The notes: generated from the letters alone by a model not told the origin. A DNA stretch of 64,000 bases from Roseiarcus sp963820775 (GCA_963820775.1 CAWGBF010000008.1:930001-994000), one strand, 5' to 3'; shown: positions 35,923 through 45,420, counted from the stretch's first letter. Numbers and translations: made by a program.

Positions 35923-37113
35923 ATGGACCTTCGATTGACCGAAGACGAGCTTGCATTTCGCGCCGAAGTTCGCGCCTTCGTGCGCGACAACCTGCCGGCC
36001 TCGATCCGCGAGAAGACGGTCGCCGGCCGCCGCCTCTCCAGGGACGACTATGTGCGCTGGACGCGCATCCTCGCCGCCAAAGGCTGGGGCGCGCCGCATT
36101 GGCCGACGGCATGGGGCGGCGCCGGATGGAGCCCGGTTAAACTATCGATCTTTCTCGATGAGACGCAGCGCGGCAACGCGCCCGAGCCGGTGGCGTTTGG
36201 CGTCAGCATGGTTGGCCCGGTGATCTATACGTTTGGCTCCAAGGCGCAGAAACAGCGGTTCCTGCCGCGCATCATCGATCTCAGCGACTGGTGGTGCCAG
36301 GGTTTCTCCGAGCCCGGCGCGGGATCGGACCTCGCGAGCTTGAGGACAACCGCCCGGTGCGACAAGGATAATTGGGTGATCTCGGGCCAGAAGACCTGGA
36401 CCACCATGGCGCAATACGCCGACTGGATTTTCGTTCTCGCCCGCACCAACGCGCAGGCGAAAAAGCAGGAAGGCATTTCGTTCTTCCTCGTCGACATGAA
36501 GACGCCGGGGATTACGGTCAAGCCAATCCAGACGATCGACGGCGGCCACGAGGTCAACGAGGTTTTCCTCGACGACGTCCGCGTTCCCGCCGACGCGCTT
36601 GTCGGCGAAGAAAACAAGGGCTGGGACTACGCCAAGTTCCTGCTCGCCAACGAGCGCAATGGCATCGCCCGCGTCGGGGTCTCGAAAGCGCGTCTGGACC
36701 GGGTGCGCCAGCTCGCCTCGATCCCAGTCTACGGCTCGGGGCCGAAGATCGAAGATCCCTTCTTCCGCGCCAAGCTTGCCGAAGTGGAAGTGGAGCTGAA
36801 AGCGCTCGAAATGACGCAGATGCGCGTGATCTCGAACCGCAACAACGCGGGCAAGCCCGATCCCGCCTCCTCGGTGCTCAAAATCAAGGGCTCGGAGATC
36901 CAGCAGGCGACGACCGATCTTCTGATGGAGGTCGTCGGACCTTACGCTCTGCCCTATCAAGACCCCGACGACATGAGCAACGAACCGCCGGTCGGCCCGG
37001 ACTGGGCGGCGCCGCTGGCGCCGATTTACTTCAACAATCGCAAGGTCTCGATCTATGGCGGATCGAACGAAATTCAGCGCGGCATCATCGCCAAGGCGAT
37101 ACTGGGGCTCTGA
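35923..37113 (+). CDS. Acyl-CoA dehydrogenase (large subunit type)
   Basis: 396 residues from the ATG at 35923 (GGGAGGCG upstream). FAD enzyme of fatty-acid or related acyl-CoA oxidation. Blocks in order: LRLTEDELAFRAEVRAFVRD, WGAPHWPTAWGGAGW, WCQGFSEPGAGSDLASLRT (FAD/substrate), GQKTWTTMAQYADWIFVLAR and the C-terminal IYGGSNEIQRGIIAKAILGL. The region where classical enzymes place their Glu base (before the IYGGSNE block) is not the standard type. It is paired with a second, shorter dehydrogenase gene 5 bp downstream, the usual layout of heteromeric ACAD pairs in actinobacteria and proteobacteria (FadE-like, sterol or branched acyl chains). Substrate unknown. First gene of a five-gene run. 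Confidence 0.9.
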   Translation: MDLRLTEDELAFRAEVRAFVRDNLPASIREKTVAGRRLSRDDYVRWTRILAAKGWGAPHWPTAWGGAGWSPVKLSIFLDETQRGNAPEPVAFGVSMVGPVIYTFGSKAQKQRFLPRIIDLSDWWCQGFSEPGAGSDLASLRTTARCDKDNWVISGQKTWTTMAQYADWIFVLARTNAQAKKQEGISFFLVDMKTPGITVKPIQTIDGGHEVNEVFLDDVRVPADALVGEENKGWDYAKFLLANERNGIARVGVSKARLDRVRQLASIPVYGSGPKIEDPFFRAKLAEVEVELKALEMTQMRVISNRNNAGKPDPASSVLKIKGSEIQQATTDLLMEVVGPYALPYQDPDDMSNEPPVGPDWAAPLAPIYFNNRKVSIYGGSNEIQRGIIAKAILGL

Positions 37114-37118
37114 GACGG

Positions 37119-38267
37119 ATGGACTTCGAGCTCAGCCCCGAACAGGAGCTGCTGCGAGACAATGTCGCGCGGCTGATGAAGGACCGTTACGGGTTCGAGG
37201 CCCGCAAGGCCTATCAAGCGAGTCGCCAGGGATGGAGCGAAGCCCTGTGGCGCGACTATGCCGAGATGGGTCTCCTGGGCGCACCCTTTGCTGAAGCCGA
37301 CGGCGGCTTCGGCGGCGGCGCGGTCGAGACCATGATCGTGATGGAGCAATTCGGCAAGGCGCTGGCGCTCGAGCCCTACCTTCAAACCGTTGTCCTGTGC
37401 GGCGCCTTGTTGAAACACGGGACAAGCGACAAGCAGCGGGAGGAACTGATCGGCGCGATCGCCGCGGGCGATCTCAAGCTGAGCTTCGCCCATATGGAAA
37501 AACAGTCGGGATTCGATCTCAACGATGTGGGTCTCAGCGCGGTCAAGGACGGGGGTGGCGGATACGTGCTGAACGGCGAAAAAACGCTCGTCGGCCAGGG
37601 CGACAGCGCCGATCGACTGATTGTCTCAGGCCGCGTGAAGGGCGAGCGCCGCGACCGCGACGGCGTCGGCCTCTTCCTTGTTGACGCGAGCGCTCCCGGC
37701 GTTAGCCGGCGCGGCTATCCGACCCAGGACGGTCAGCGGGCGGCGGAGATCAGCTTCGCCGATGTCCGCGTCGCGCCGCATGACATTTTGGGCTCCCCGG
37801 ACGGCGCGCTGCCGGCGATCGAGCGCGCGGTCGACGAGACGATCGCGGCGCTCGCCGCAGAAGCCGTCGGCGCAATGTCCGAGGCGCTGGCGATGACGGT
37901 TGACTATCTCAAGACGCGCAAGCAGTTCGGCGTCACGATCGGCTCCTTCCAGGCGCTGCAGCATCGCGCCGCCGATATGACAGTGGCGCTCGAACAGGCT
38001 CGCAGCATGATGTATTTGGCGACGATGATGGCGGACGAAGAGAATGTAGCCGAGCGCGCCAAGACGATGTCGGCCGTAAAAGCGCAAATTGGCCGCTCGG
38101 CCAAGTTCATCGGCCAGCAGGCGGTGCAAATGCACGGCGGCATCGCCATGACCTACGAATATAAGGGCGGCCATCTGTTCAAGCGCTTGACGATGATCGA
38201 CACGGCCTACGGCGACGCGGACGTTCATGTGCGCCGTCTCGCCGACCGCGGCAGCTTGTTCTCCTGA
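37119..38267 (+). CDS. Acyl-CoA dehydrogenase (small partner type)
   Basis: 382 residues from the ATG at 37119, 5 bp after the previous stop. MDFELSPEQELLRDNVARLM, LLGAPFAEADGGFGGGAVET, LSFAHMEKQSGFDLNDVGLS, then the C-terminal helices TVDYLKTRKQFGVTIGSFQA and GQQAVQMHGGIAMTYEYKGG place it in the ACAD family. It probably forms a mixed tetramer with the upstream protein. Stop is 2 bp before the next gene, so translation is coupled along the run. Confidence 0.9.
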   Translation: MDFELSPEQELLRDNVARLMKDRYGFEARKAYQASRQGWSEALWRDYAEMGLLGAPFAEADGGFGGGAVETMIVMEQFGKALALEPYLQTVVLCGALLKHGTSDKQREELIGAIAAGDLKLSFAHMEKQSGFDLNDVGLSAVKDGGGGYVLNGEKTLVGQGDSADRLIVSGRVKGERRDRDGVGLFLVDASAPGVSRRGYPTQDGQRAAEISFADVRVAPHDILGSPDGALPAIERAVDETIAALAAEAVGAMSEALAMTVDYLKTRKQFGVTIGSFQALQHRAADMTVALEQARSMMYLATMMADEENVAERAKTMSAVKAQIGRSAKFIGQQAVQMHGGIAMTYEYKGGHLFKRLTMIDTAYGDADVHVRRLADRGSLFS

Positions 38268-38269
38268 CC

Positions 38270-38914
38270 TTGTCGAGCGCGGCGCGCACAATCCTTGTCA
38301 CCGGCTTCGAGCCGTTCGGCGGCGAGACGATCAACGCCTCTTGGGAGGCGGCGCAAAAGCTCGAGGGCTGGCGCCACGGCGACGCCGTGGCGGCGGCGCG
38401 GTTGCTGCCCTGCGCCTACGAAGCCTCGGTGAAGAAACTCATCAGCGCGATCGAGACGCTTCGACCGGATGCGCTTCTGATGACCGGTCAGGCTGCGCGC
38501 CGCGGCGTCGTCTGTGTCGAGCGATTCGCGCGCAATCTTGACGACGCCAGCGCGCTGGACAATGACGGGGCCCTGCGAAGAGGGCTCAGGATCTCCCGCG
38601 CCGCGCCCGATTGGCTGGAGGCGACGGCGCCGGTCAGGACGATAGCGCGAGCCATTAACGAAAAGGGAATTCAGGCGAGAGTATCGAGGAACGCCGGCGC
38701 GTATGTCTGCAACCACCTCTACTTCGGGGCCTTGCAATATCTCCGCGACAAGAGGTCGGCGATCCCCGCCGTCTGTGTGCATTTGCCAGTGACGCCGGAG
38801 CAGGCTCCGCAAGGGGCGAGCGAAAGGCGGCTCACATCGGCCGGAGCCGCGGACGCGCTGCGCGTCGTCGCCACGGTGATGCTCGACGGATTGGAGGAGG
38901 GCGAAGCGGCGTGA
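38270..38914 (+). CDS. Pyroglutamyl-peptidase I (peptidase C15)
   Basis: 214 residues from a TTG start 2 bp after the dehydrogenase stop. Removes N-terminal pyroglutamate from peptides in the cytoplasm. Opening ILVTGFEPFGGETINASWEA is the family signature. The catalytic Glu is in VVCVERFARNLDDA, the Cys in NAGAYVCNHLYFG (residue ~144) and the His in VCVHLPVTPEQ, so the triad is complete. It overlaps the GlcNAc kinase gene by 4 bp. Confidence 0.92.
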   Translation: MSSAARTILVTGFEPFGGETINASWEAAQKLEGWRHGDAVAAARLLPCAYEASVKKLISAIETLRPDALLMTGQAARRGVVCVERFARNLDDASALDNDGALRRGLRISRAAPDWLEATAPVRTIARAINEKGIQARVSRNAGAYVCNHLYFGALQYLRDKRSAIPAVCVHLPVTPEQAPQGASERRLTSAGAADALRVVATVMLDGLEEGEAA

Positions 38915-39804
38915 CCAGCGCGCCGCTCACTCTCGGAGTCGATGGCGGCGCCACCCGGTGCCGCGCGCGCCTGCGCGACGGGGAGGGCGAGTTGCTCGCC
39001 GAGGCGAGCGGCGCGGCGGCGAACATCCATGTCGATTTCGCCGCCGCGATCGCCGTCCTGCGCGCGCTTGTCGAGGAGGTCCTGCGCAAGGCTGGGCTCG
39101 GCGACGCTGATTCAGGGCGAATCGCGATCGGCCTTGGGCTCGCCGGGTTGAAGGACGGGAGCGACGCCACCCGAGTCGCTGCGGCTTTTCCCGGCTTTCG
39201 GCTCGTGCGCGCCGCGAACGACGCTGCCACCGCCTGCATCGGCGCGCACGCGGGCGCGGACGGCGGGCTGGTGATCGCCGGCACTGGCTCGGTGGCGATT
39301 GCGCGCGTTCAAGGCAAAGAGACAATCATCGGCGGACGCGGCTTCGCGCTCGGCGACGACGGATCGGGCTCCCATATCGGCCTCGAGGCCCTGCGTTCTG
39401 CAATGCGGGCCTATGACGGCCTTGCGCCGGCAAGCGCGCTGACCGACGACATCTGGGCCGAATTCGGCGGCGATCCGGTGGCGATGATGAATTGGGCGCT
39501 TGAGGCGAAACCGGGAGATTTTGGCGCCTTCGCGCCGCGCGTGTTCGAACGCGCGGCGAGCCGTGATCCGGTCGCGCGGGAGATCGCTCAAGCCGCCGCG
39601 CGCGCGATCGCCACGCTCGCGTGCGGCGTGATCGCGCTTGGCGCCGAACGAGTGGCGCTGGTCGGAGGCGTGGGCGAAGCCTTGCGTCCCTATCTCGATG
39701 CGGATATCGCCGCGAAGCTTAAAGCGCCGCTCTACGATGCGACCGACGGGGCGATCCGGTTCGTTGGCGGCGTCATCGCGCCTCAAAGGGGAGCCACGCA
39801 ATGA
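38911..39804 (+). CDS. N-acetylglucosamine kinase-like (BadF/BadG/BcrA/BcrD ATPase family)
   Basis: 297 residues from a GTG that overlaps the preceding stop. ASKHA-fold sugar kinase: phosphate-1 loop LGVDGGATRCRARL (residues ~8-21), FRLVRAANDAATAC (connect/catalytic Asp), GLVIAGTGSVAIARVQG (phosphate-2), GDDGSGSHIGLEAL and VALVGGVGEALRP (adenosine loop). Within the BadF/BadG PFAM, this length and the NagA gene downstream argue for phosphorylation of GlcNAc to GlcNAc-6-phosphate. Its stop overlaps the NagA start by 4 bp. Confidence 0.86.
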   Translation: MTSAPLTLGVDGGATRCRARLRDGEGELLAEASGAAANIHVDFAAAIAVLRALVEEVLRKAGLGDADSGRIAIGLGLAGLKDGSDATRVAAAFPGFRLVRAANDAATACIGAHAGADGGLVIAGTGSVAIARVQGKETIIGGRGFALGDDGSGSHIGLEALRSAMRAYDGLAPASALTDDIWAEFGGDPVAMMNWALEAKPGDFGAFAPRVFERAASRDPVAREIAQAAARAIATLACGVIALGAERVALVGGVGEALRPYLDADIAAKLKAPLYDATDGAIRFVGGVIAPQRGATQ

Positions 39805-40952
39805 AGGTTCTCTACGGGGCGCGCCTATTCGACGGCGAACGGCTGCACGACGATTGCGCGCTCGTAGTCGAAGGTGCTTCGATCCAGGCGCTCACTCGCT
39901 TTGAGGACCGCCCCCGCGATGGCGAGCAAGTGGATCTCGGCGGTGGCGTTCTCTCGACGGGCTTCATAGATTGGCAGATCAACGGCGGCGCCGGGGTGAT
40001 GTTCAACGCCGAGCCGACCGTAGAAGGGATCGCGGCGATCGCCACCGCGCATCGGCGCGCTGGCGTGACCGGCTTCCTGCCGACGGTCGTGACCGACGCG
40101 CCGCGTGTGCTCGCCCAAGCGCTCGCCGCCGCGCGCGAGGCGCAGAAAAGCGTCCCCGGCGCGCTCGGAATCCATGTCGAAGGGCCGTTCATCGATCTCA
40201 AGCGCAAGGGCGCGCATCCACCCGAATTCATTCGCCCGATGCAGGAGAAGGACGCCGACGCGCTGATTGAAGCGCGCGCAGGCGCAATGGTCGCCACGCT
40301 TGCCCCTGTCTCGGTCCCGCTCGAGCGCATCGCCCGGCTGGCGAAGGCCGGGATCGTCGTCAGCCTCGGCCACTCGGACGCGAGCGCAGAAGAAGCCCTG
40401 AGCGTCTTCGACGCCGGTGCGACCGCCGTCACCCATCTTTATAACGCCATGAGCCAACTCTCCTCGCGTGCGCCTGGCGTCGTTGGCGCCGCGCTATCCG
40501 ATCCACGCGTCGTCTGCGGGCTCATCGCCGATGGCGAGCATGCGCATCCTGCAGCCTACCGACCTGCGATCGCCGCCAAGAGCCCGCATGGCGTCGCACT
40601 CGTGTCCGACGCCATGCCCGCCGCCGCGGGCGGGCCGGACGTCTTCGAGTTGCAAGGGCGGCGAATAACGCGCATCGGAAACAAACTGACCGCCGAAGAC
40701 GGCACACTCGCCGGCGCGGCGATCACCATGCGCGACGCCGTCGACTATGTCGTCAACGTGCTCAAGGTCCCGCTCGCCGACGCGCTGATGATGGCGACGC
40801 TGACCCCGGCGCGACTGCTCCGCGCCGACGATCGCATCGGCCAGCTCAAGCCGGGCTATCGCGCCGATCTCGTGCATCTGACTGACAATCTTCAGGTAAC
40901 CGAGGTATGGACGGGCGGTCGCCCGCTGAACGAGGTCGAAGCGGCCGCGTGA
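39801..40952 (+). CDS. nagA: N-acetylglucosamine-6-phosphate deacetylase
   Basis: 383 residues. Removes acetate from GlcNAc-6-phosphate. Amidohydrolase fold: DLGGGVLSTGFIDWQINGGA (N-terminal metal strand), GIHVEGPFIDLKRKGAHP (metal Glu), VSLGHSDASAEEAL (His), VTHLYNAMSQLSSRAPGVVG (His) and VSDAMPAAA (catalytic Asp). With the kinase upstream it turns free GlcNAc into GlcN-6-P for glycolysis or wall synthesis. No nagB is beside it. Its stop lies 5 bp from the convergent dnaN stop. Confidence 0.93.
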   Translation: MKVLYGARLFDGERLHDDCALVVEGASIQALTRFEDRPRDGEQVDLGGGVLSTGFIDWQINGGAGVMFNAEPTVEGIAAIATAHRRAGVTGFLPTVVTDAPRVLAQALAAAREAQKSVPGALGIHVEGPFIDLKRKGAHPPEFIRPMQEKDADALIEARAGAMVATLAPVSVPLERIARLAKAGIVVSLGHSDASAEEALSVFDAGATAVTHLYNAMSQLSSRAPGVVGAALSDPRVVCGLIADGEHAHPAAYRPAIAAKSPHGVALVSDAMPAAAGGPDVFELQGRRITRIGNKLTAEDGTLAGAAITMRDAVDYVVNVLKVPLADALMMATLTPARLLRADDRIGQLKPGYRADLVHLTDNLQVTEVWTGGRPLNEVEAAA

Positions 40953-40957
40953 ACTGC

Positions 40958-42076
40958 TCACACCCTGAGCGGCATCAGCACGTAGAGCGCGGGCGCGCCC
41001 TCGCGATCCTGGATGAGGGTCGGCGAGCCCGGATCGGCCAAGCGGATCAAGGCGGTGTCGGACGACAATTGGCCGACGATGTCGAGCAGATAGCGGGCGT
41101 TGAAGCCGATATCGATCGGCGCGGAATCGTAGTCGGCCTCGATCTCTTCGCTGGCCGAACCGGAATCGGGATTGTTGACCGACAGCGTCATCTTGCCCTC
41201 GGCGATCGCGAGCTTGATCGCCCGCCCGCGCTCGGACGAGAGGGTCGACACCCGGTCGACCGCCTTCTCGAACGGCTCCTTGTCGACGACGAGGCGCTTG
41301 TCGTTGCCGGTCGGAATGACGCGCGCATAGTCGGGGAAGGTGCCGTCGATCAGTTTCGTCGTCAGCACCACGTCGCCGAACTGAAAGCGAGCCTTGGCGG
41401 TCGAAATCTCGATCGCCACATCCTGGCTCAGGTCTTCCAAGAGCTTCTGCACTTCGTTCACCGCTTTGCGCGGGGCGATGATCCCGGGCATGCCTACGGA
41501 CCCCTCTGGCGCGGCAGTTTCGACGCGCGCGAGACGATGGCCGTCGGTCGCGACCGCGCGCAGCATCGGCGCCCCTGCGACGTCGACAGTGTGAAGGTAG
41601 ATTCCGTTCAGGTAATACCGCGTCTCCTCGGTCGAAATAGCGAACTGGGTGTTTTCGATCAGGCGCTTGAGCTCCGCGGCGGGGATCGCGAATCGATGGC
41701 TGAACTCGCCCGAGGTCAGATCGGGAAAATCGGAGGCGGGCAGGGCCTGCAAGGTGAAGCGGGACCGTCCTGAGCGCACGACGAGCTGTCCGGCGTCGCC
41801 AGTGGTCTCGAGACTCGCCTGCGCGCCGTCCGGGAGTTTGCGCACGATATCGTAGATCACGTGGGCTGGAACCGTCGTCGCGCCATTCTGGGCGACGTCG
41901 GCGGAAACCTGCTCGGACGCCTCGAGGTCAAGATCCGTGCTCTTCAGCGCCAATTTTCCGTCCTTGGCCTCGATCAGCACGTTGGCGAGGATCGGAATGG
42001 TGTTGCGCCGCTCGACGATGCGGTGCACGTGCCCAAGCGCCTTGAGCAGGACCGAACGCTCGATGGTGACCTTCAT
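40958..42076 (-). CDS. dnaN: DNA polymerase III beta subunit (sliding clamp)
   Basis: 372 residues from the ATG at 42076; an upstream extension to 42139 is unsupported. Ring-shaped clamp that keeps the replicase on DNA. MKVTIERSVLLKALGHVHRI, NTIPILANVLIEA, YYLNGIYLHTV, LRAVATDGHRLA (conserved RAVATDGHRL), and the C terminus LIQDREGAPALYVLMPLRV are all typical. It is not flanked by dnaA or recF here, as in a number of Hyphomicrobiales. Single copy expected; essential. Confidence 0.96.
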   Translation of the reverse strand: MKVTIERSVLLKALGHVHRIVERRNTIPILANVLIEAKDGKLALKSTDLDLEASEQVSADVAQNGATTVPAHVIYDIVRKLPDGAQASLETTGDAGQLVVRSGRSRFTLQALPASDFPDLTSGEFSHRFAIPAAELKRLIENTQFAISTEETRYYLNGIYLHTVDVAGAPMLRAVATDGHRLARVETAAPEGSVGMPGIIAPRKAVNEVQKLLEDLSQDVAIEISTAKARFQFGDVVLTTKLIDGTFPDYARVIPTGNDKRLVVDKEPFEKAVDRVSTLSSERGRAIKLAIAEGKMTLSVNNPDSGSASEEIEADYDSAPIDIGFNARYLLDIVGQLSSDTALIRLADPGSPTLIQDREGAPALYVLMPLRV

Positions 42077-42656
42077 CGCAAAAAATCCCGGATAAGCAAA
42101 CGCCCTACGCCCCGCGAGCAGGGGGGCGGACCTTGCCAAGGCGTTTACGGCGGCGCAAGGGCGCGCTTCACGTTTGTCACCGTTCCTTGCGGATGATAGC
42201 GACCTTCGTCAAGGAACCATCGGAGCGTTGGCTCAGAGGCTGTTGCACGCCGAGCGGATAAGCGGAGCCATGCCGGGCTGTGTTCTGGGTTTGCAGCTTC
42301 GCTAGCGGCAGTTGCCAGAGACGTCGTCTGTGTTACAAAGAGATGGGCCGCCGCGACGGGTTTGGAAGCCGCCACGGCGGGGTCTACGGTAGATCGCCCC
42401 TCCTTATGGAAGGGAAGGGCAGAGGGCCTCGACGTTGGCGCGCCGGGGCCTTCTTGATTCGAGCTTGCCAAGGCGAGAGCCGGGGCGCAAGCTGAAGCGC
42501 GCCCCGTAGCCCGTTACCCAACGATTTTCGCTCCTTCGTCAATTCCGGCGTAAGCTTTACCGGCCCTTAAACCGCGAGCCTTACGCTCCGCGACCTGGCG
42601 GGGCGCGTTTCGCCCGAGTCTCCTTCATCAAGGAGCCGCCGCGAGCGGGATCAGCG
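42077..42656. other. Divergent intergenic region between dnaN and PBP1A gene
   Basis: 580 bp that must hold both promoters. A minus-strand frame at 42145-42471 is open but low-complexity and has no ribosome-binding site; I do not count it. No tRNA or recognisable RNA is seen. Confidence 0.5.
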
Positions 42657-44915
42657 ATGTTCGGCCGAGGCCGCAAGAAAACCCGGACGCGGATCGAGCC
42701 GCGCCTCAATTCGCGCGGCGGCGCAGCCGGAGGCGATCTTCGCGCCGATCCCGCCGACCGCCCGCCGACCAGCCGCAAGAGAAAGAACGCCCCCTCGCGA
42801 TCGGCCGGGAGCTCGAAGCGCGGCAGGCGGCGCCGGTCGCTCATCGGCCACCTGGCCTATTGGGGCGTGGTGCTGTCGGTTTGGGGCGCCGTGTTCCTCG
42901 GCGGACTTTTCGCCTATTACGCGAGCCAGCTGCCGCCGATCGACCAGCTCGCGGTGCCCAAGCGGCCGCCAAATATCGCCATCCTGTCCGACGATGGCTC
43001 CCTCATCGCCAATCGCGGCGACACCGGCGGCCCCGCGGTCAGGCTCATCGACCTGCCGCCCTATTTGCCCAAGGCGTTCGTGGCCATCGAGGACCGGCGC
43101 TTTTACGAGCATAACGGCGTCGATCCGATTGGCGTCTCGCGCGCGCTCATCCGCGACGTGATCGGCGGCGGCAGCATTGAGGGCGGCTCGACACTGACCC
43201 AGCAGCTCGCCAAGAATCTGTTCCTGACCCGGGAGCGCACCCTGTCGCGCAAGATCCAGGAGGCGATCCTGGCGTTTTGGCTCGAGCGCCGCTACTCCAA
43301 GGATCAGATCCTCGAACTCTATCTGAACCGCGTCTACTTCGGCTCGGGCGCGTATGGGGTCGAAGCGGCGGCGCAGAAATATTTCGGCAAGAGCGCGCGA
43401 TTCGTGACGCTGTCGGAAGCCGCGTTGCTCGCCGGACTGATGAAGTCGCCGACCAGGCTTGCGCCCAACCGCAACCTCAAGGGCGCCAACGAGCGCGCCG
43501 CCCAGGTCATCACCGCGATGGCCGATCAAGGCCACATCACCGAGGCGATGGCCAAGGCCGCGCTCGCCAATCCGGCGGAGGTCAAGCACGACAAGAGCGC
43601 GGGCTCGATCAACTACGCCGCCGACTACGTGATGGACGCGCTCGACGACACGGTCGGCGCGATCGACGAGGACATCGTGGTGACGACCACGATCAATCTG
43701 AAGATGCAGGCCGAGGCCGAGCGCGCGCTGACCGACGAACTCAATGCGAAGGGCGTGAAGTTCGGCGTCGAGCAGGGGGCGCTGGTCGCGCTCGATCCCA
43801 ATGGCGCGGTCAAGGCGATGGTCGGCGGACGCAATTATGCCGACAGCCAGTTCAATCGCGCGGTCGCAGCCAAGCGCCAGCCCGGCTCATCGTTCAAGCC
43901 CTTCGTCTATCTCGCGGCGCTGGAAAAAGGTCTCACACCCGACACCGTGCGCGAGGACGCGCCAATCTCGGTCAAAGGCTGGAGCCCGGAGAATTATTCG
44001 CGCGAATATTTCGGCCCGGTGACGCTCACCAAGGCGCTGGCGCTCTCGCTCAATACGGTCGCCGTGCGCTTCGGGCTGGAGGTCGGGCCGAAGGCGGTGG
44101 TCGCGGTCGCGCATCGGCTCGGCATTACTTCCGACCTCGACCCCGTGCCCTCGATCGCGCTCGGCTCCTCGGACGTGACGCCGCTCGAAATGGTCTCCGC
44201 CTACGCCGCCTTCGCCAATGGCGGCCTGGGCGTCCAGCCGCATGTGATCGCGCGCGTGCGCACGGCGAACGGCAAGCAGCTCTACGCGCGGCGCAATGCG
44301 AGTTTCGGTCGCGTCATCGAGCCGCAATATGTCGCGATGATGAACCAGATGATGCAGGAGACGTTGCTGACCGGAACCGCCCGCAAAGCCGAGCTGCCGG
44401 GCTGGCAGGCCGCCGGCAAAACCGGGACCAGCCAGGATTGGCGCGACGCCTGGTTCCTCGGCTACACGAGCTATCTGGTCGCCGGAGTCTGGCTCGGCAA
44501 CGACGACAACTCGCCGACCAAGAAAGTGTCGGGCGGCAATTTGCCGGTCGAAATCTGGAGCCGGTTCATGAAGGCCGCGCACGAGGGCGTGCCCGTCGCC
44601 GGCCTGCCGGTCGGGACGTGGCGCGGCGCCGACGCGCAGAGCCCGGACGCTTCGCCGGCGCCTCCGCTCAACCTCACCGGCTCCCAGATGGGAACCGGCG
44701 GACGCGGAGGACGTCCGCCGCAGCCGGCGCGCCCCGCCCCGAGGCCTTCACGCCGCAGGCGAGAGTCGTTGGCCCCCGAGGAGCGCCCGGCGGTGCTGAC
44801 GACGGGCCGCTCCCGCCTGCCGAGATCCCGAATGCCGGCCGCGGGCCCGCGGCTCGCGACAAGGGACTGCTCGACAAGCTGTTCGGAACGTTGTGAGGAG
44901 CGGCCACGGACGTAG
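42657..44915 (+). CDS. PBP1A-type penicillin-binding protein, altered C terminus
   Basis: Bifunctional peptidoglycan synthase, 752 residues. A basic cytoplasmic tail, one membrane anchor (LIGHLAYWGVVLSVWGAVFL, ~62-81), transglycosylase (FVAIEDRRFYEHNGVDPIGV, GGSTLTQQLAKNLFL, LELYLNRVYFGSGAYGVEAA) and transpeptidase (PGSSFKPFVYLAAL with the Ser nucleophile, SLNTVAVR = SxN, AAGKTGTSQDWRDAWFLG = KTG). The last ~60 residues after RPPQPARPAP are Arg-rich in this frame; in another frame the same DNA gives EAFTPQARVVGP ... GLLDKLFGTL ending at 44896, a tail typical of PBP1A. A lost base near 44730 is likely, through error or mutation. Catalytic parts are intact. Confidence 0.92.
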   Translation: MFGRGRKKTRTRIEPRLNSRGGAAGGDLRADPADRPPTSRKRKNAPSRSAGSSKRGRRRRSLIGHLAYWGVVLSVWGAVFLGGLFAYYASQLPPIDQLAVPKRPPNIAILSDDGSLIANRGDTGGPAVRLIDLPPYLPKAFVAIEDRRFYEHNGVDPIGVSRALIRDVIGGGSIEGGSTLTQQLAKNLFLTRERTLSRKIQEAILAFWLERRYSKDQILELYLNRVYFGSGAYGVEAAAQKYFGKSARFVTLSEAALLAGLMKSPTRLAPNRNLKGANERAAQVITAMADQGHITEAMAKAALANPAEVKHDKSAGSINYAADYVMDALDDTVGAIDEDIVVTTTINLKMQAEAERALTDELNAKGVKFGVEQGALVALDPNGAVKAMVGGRNYADSQFNRAVAAKRQPGSSFKPFVYLAALEKGLTPDTVREDAPISVKGWSPENYSREYFGPVTLTKALALSLNTVAVRFGLEVGPKAVVAVAHRLGITSDLDPVPSIALGSSDVTPLEMVSAYAAFANGGLGVQPHVIARVRTANGKQLYARRNASFGRVIEPQYVAMMNQMMQETLLTGTARKAELPGWQAAGKTGTSQDWRDAWFLGYTSYLVAGVWLGNDDNSPTKKVSGGNLPVEIWSRFMKAAHEGVPVAGLPVGTWRGADAQSPDASPAPPLNLTGSQMGTGGRGGRPPQPARPAPRPSRRRRESLAPEERPAVLTTGRSRLPRSRMPAAGPRLATRDCSTSCSERCEERPRT

Positions 44916-44956
44916 CTTCTTGCCCGGAAAAGCATCTAGGTCGATATTGGGTGCTC

Positions 44957-45331
44957 ATGGGGAAATTCATGAACCGGATCGGTAGCAACTTTGTCGCCCC
45001 CCGGATCGCAACCATGTGTTGCATTGCGCTCTCGGCTTTGAGCGGAACAGCTTTGGCTGAAGACGAGTATTTCCCTACCGAACCGCCTCTGGCGGACTCT
45101 GGTTGGACGGCGCCGTATAACGAATTGCTGATCGCATGCTACCGGGGGACCATGGATGCTTGCGACCGCGTCGCGTCCGATCGGGGAATGGTTTTCGACA
45201 CGCCGATCTATAACTATGCGGCGACTTGTGGCGGTCGCCTGGATATCGTGACCGTGCGGCGCCTGAGCGCTCGAATGCTGGAGAACGGAGTTAGGGGAGG
45301 GACGTGCGCCTACATCTTCACGCCGGAGTGA
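44957..45331 (+). CDS. Small secreted cysteine-containing protein, unknown
   Basis: 124 residues from the ATG at 44957; 44969 (with GGGGA before it) is an alternative start giving 120. Signal peptide ends near GTALA|EDEYF. Mature part ~95 residues with four Cys (IACYRGTMDACDR, AATCGGRLD, GGTCAYIF), which could form two disulfides. DACDRVASDRG recalls small periplasmic Sel1-like or YMGG-like proteins but I cannot assign it. Between PBP1A and the broken phytochelatin synthase gene. Confidence 0.7.
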   Translation: MGKFMNRIGSNFVAPRIATMCCIALSALSGTALAEDEYFPTEPPLADSGWTAPYNELLIACYRGTMDACDRVASDRGMVFDTPIYNYAATCGGRLDIVTVRRLSARMLENGVRGGTCAYIFTPE

Positions 45332-45420
45332 GTCCCTCGCCCCTGTGGGCGACTTTTTCCTGGGGGCAAGAACTGGGGGGAATTTTGCGAGTCGTTTTAA
45401 CGCCGGGAGCGGACGGATCC

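Noticed and set aside
42145..42471. 108-codon minus-strand frame between dnaN and PBP1A
   Set aside because: No ribosome-binding site or motif and low-complexity sequence.
43277..44896. Plus-strand 539-codon frame inside the PBP1A gene
   Set aside because: Shadow frame for most of its length; only its last ~50 codons look like a real PBP1A tail, which is reported as a likely frameshift.
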